From Basidiobolus ranarum (Eukaryota > Basidiobolomycota > Basidiobolomycetes > Basidiobolales), in the NCBI GenBank assembly GCA_040143965.1, contig JASJQH010006876.1:1-64000 (forward strand): DNA of 64,000 nucleotides, in the 5' to 3' direction. The position numbers and the translations under genes are program-made. Under the pieces are notes generated by a model, which was given only the letters and a program-made list of their open reading frames with translations, was not told where the DNA came from and ran no database searches. Shown here piece by piece: positions 63,676-64,000 of the stretch (positions within the stretch are counted from its first letter, which is position 1; each line of letters starts with the position of its first letter).

Positions 63676-64000
63676 TCTTGTAGAAGGAATATACTTTGGC
63701 AGTATCAACTACTATCTAACATCCAATATTCATTAGAAGGTGGTTTTTTATGGACAAAATTTAACAGATTTAGCAAGATCGATTCAATCTATGAATCTTT
63801 ACATACAATTATGGTATCGTAACAATAGTCTCTACCTTCCATAGGTATTTTGCTATCGTTCTCGAGTAGCGATAGCGAATCATGTTCGTTTCAGTTCTTC
63901 CCGACCACAACTCGTCAGAATCGAGAAAAAAATCAATTTTTATGGCTGGTCATGTGATAGATCATAGAAAAAAGGGTTCTTGGATACATGGACAACGGGA
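63676..64000. other. Sirtuin upstream region, no gene seen
   Basis: About 325 bp of AT-rich DNA at the window edge, probably the sirtuin promoter. Confidence 0.5.

Overview
The window is a stretch of AT-rich nuclear DNA from a fungus. Most genes carry short GT...AG introns of about 50-90 nt. The gene set points to a fungus: a PAS plus GATA-finger protein of the White Collar-2 type, a Rax1-like RGS/membrane protein, a PPxY alpha-arrestin, a PtaB/LDB-type LIM-binding protein, a PKA catalytic subunit with a Gln-rich N-terminus and a KH protein of a fungal family. A UBE2E-type E2 and an EBP-type sterol isomerase suggest an early-diverging (zygomycete-grade) lineage rather than a typical yeast or filamentous ascomycete. 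That placement is inference.

Layout. 0.13-0.92 kb holds a decayed actin copy on the minus strand. 1.85-4.26 kb is a multi-exon KH-type gene. 5.5-6.8 kb is the RGS/membrane gene. 7.6-8.4 kb (minus) is the E2 enzyme. 9.1-10.6 kb is eIF2B alpha. 13.0-13.8 kb is a bHLH factor after about 2.4 kb of non-coding DNA. 14.8-15.1 kb is a small LYR protein, and 15.5-17.4 kb (minus) is squalene synthase. 19.9-21.0 kb is an alpha-arrestin.

The centre (21.3-44.6 kb) is the striking part. Two giant single-exon genes, about 3,749 and about 3,594 codons, are transcribed away from each other from a 1.3 kb spacer. Both encode predicted secreted proteins built almost wholly of roughly 80 degenerate ~41-residue helical repeats. 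The repeats are ordered into a strict four-unit super-repeat of about 163 residues. The two proteins are colinear paralogues with shared N- and C-terminal motifs but oppositely charged tails. I know of no described family that they match. They look like a matched pair of very long extracellular coiled-coil filaments.

Right flank. 45.2-46.1 kb is a mitochondrial enoyl-CoA isomerase. 47.0-48.3 kb (minus) is the PKA catalytic subunit. 49.3-49.9 kb is a small unrecognised gene. 50.5-51.6 kb is a Gfd2/YDR514C-like exonuclease-fold protein. 52.0-52.6 kb (minus) is EBP-type sterol isomerase. 54.3-56.2 kb is the LIM-binding transcription cofactor. 58.2-59.5 kb is the WC-2-like factor. 62.1-63.7 kb (minus) is a class I sirtuin (Hst2/SIRT2). 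Two sterol genes (squalene synthase and EBP) fall in the window but are not adjacent. Apart from the giant pair there is no evident functional cluster. I recognised no tRNA, rRNA, intact transposon or CRISPR array.
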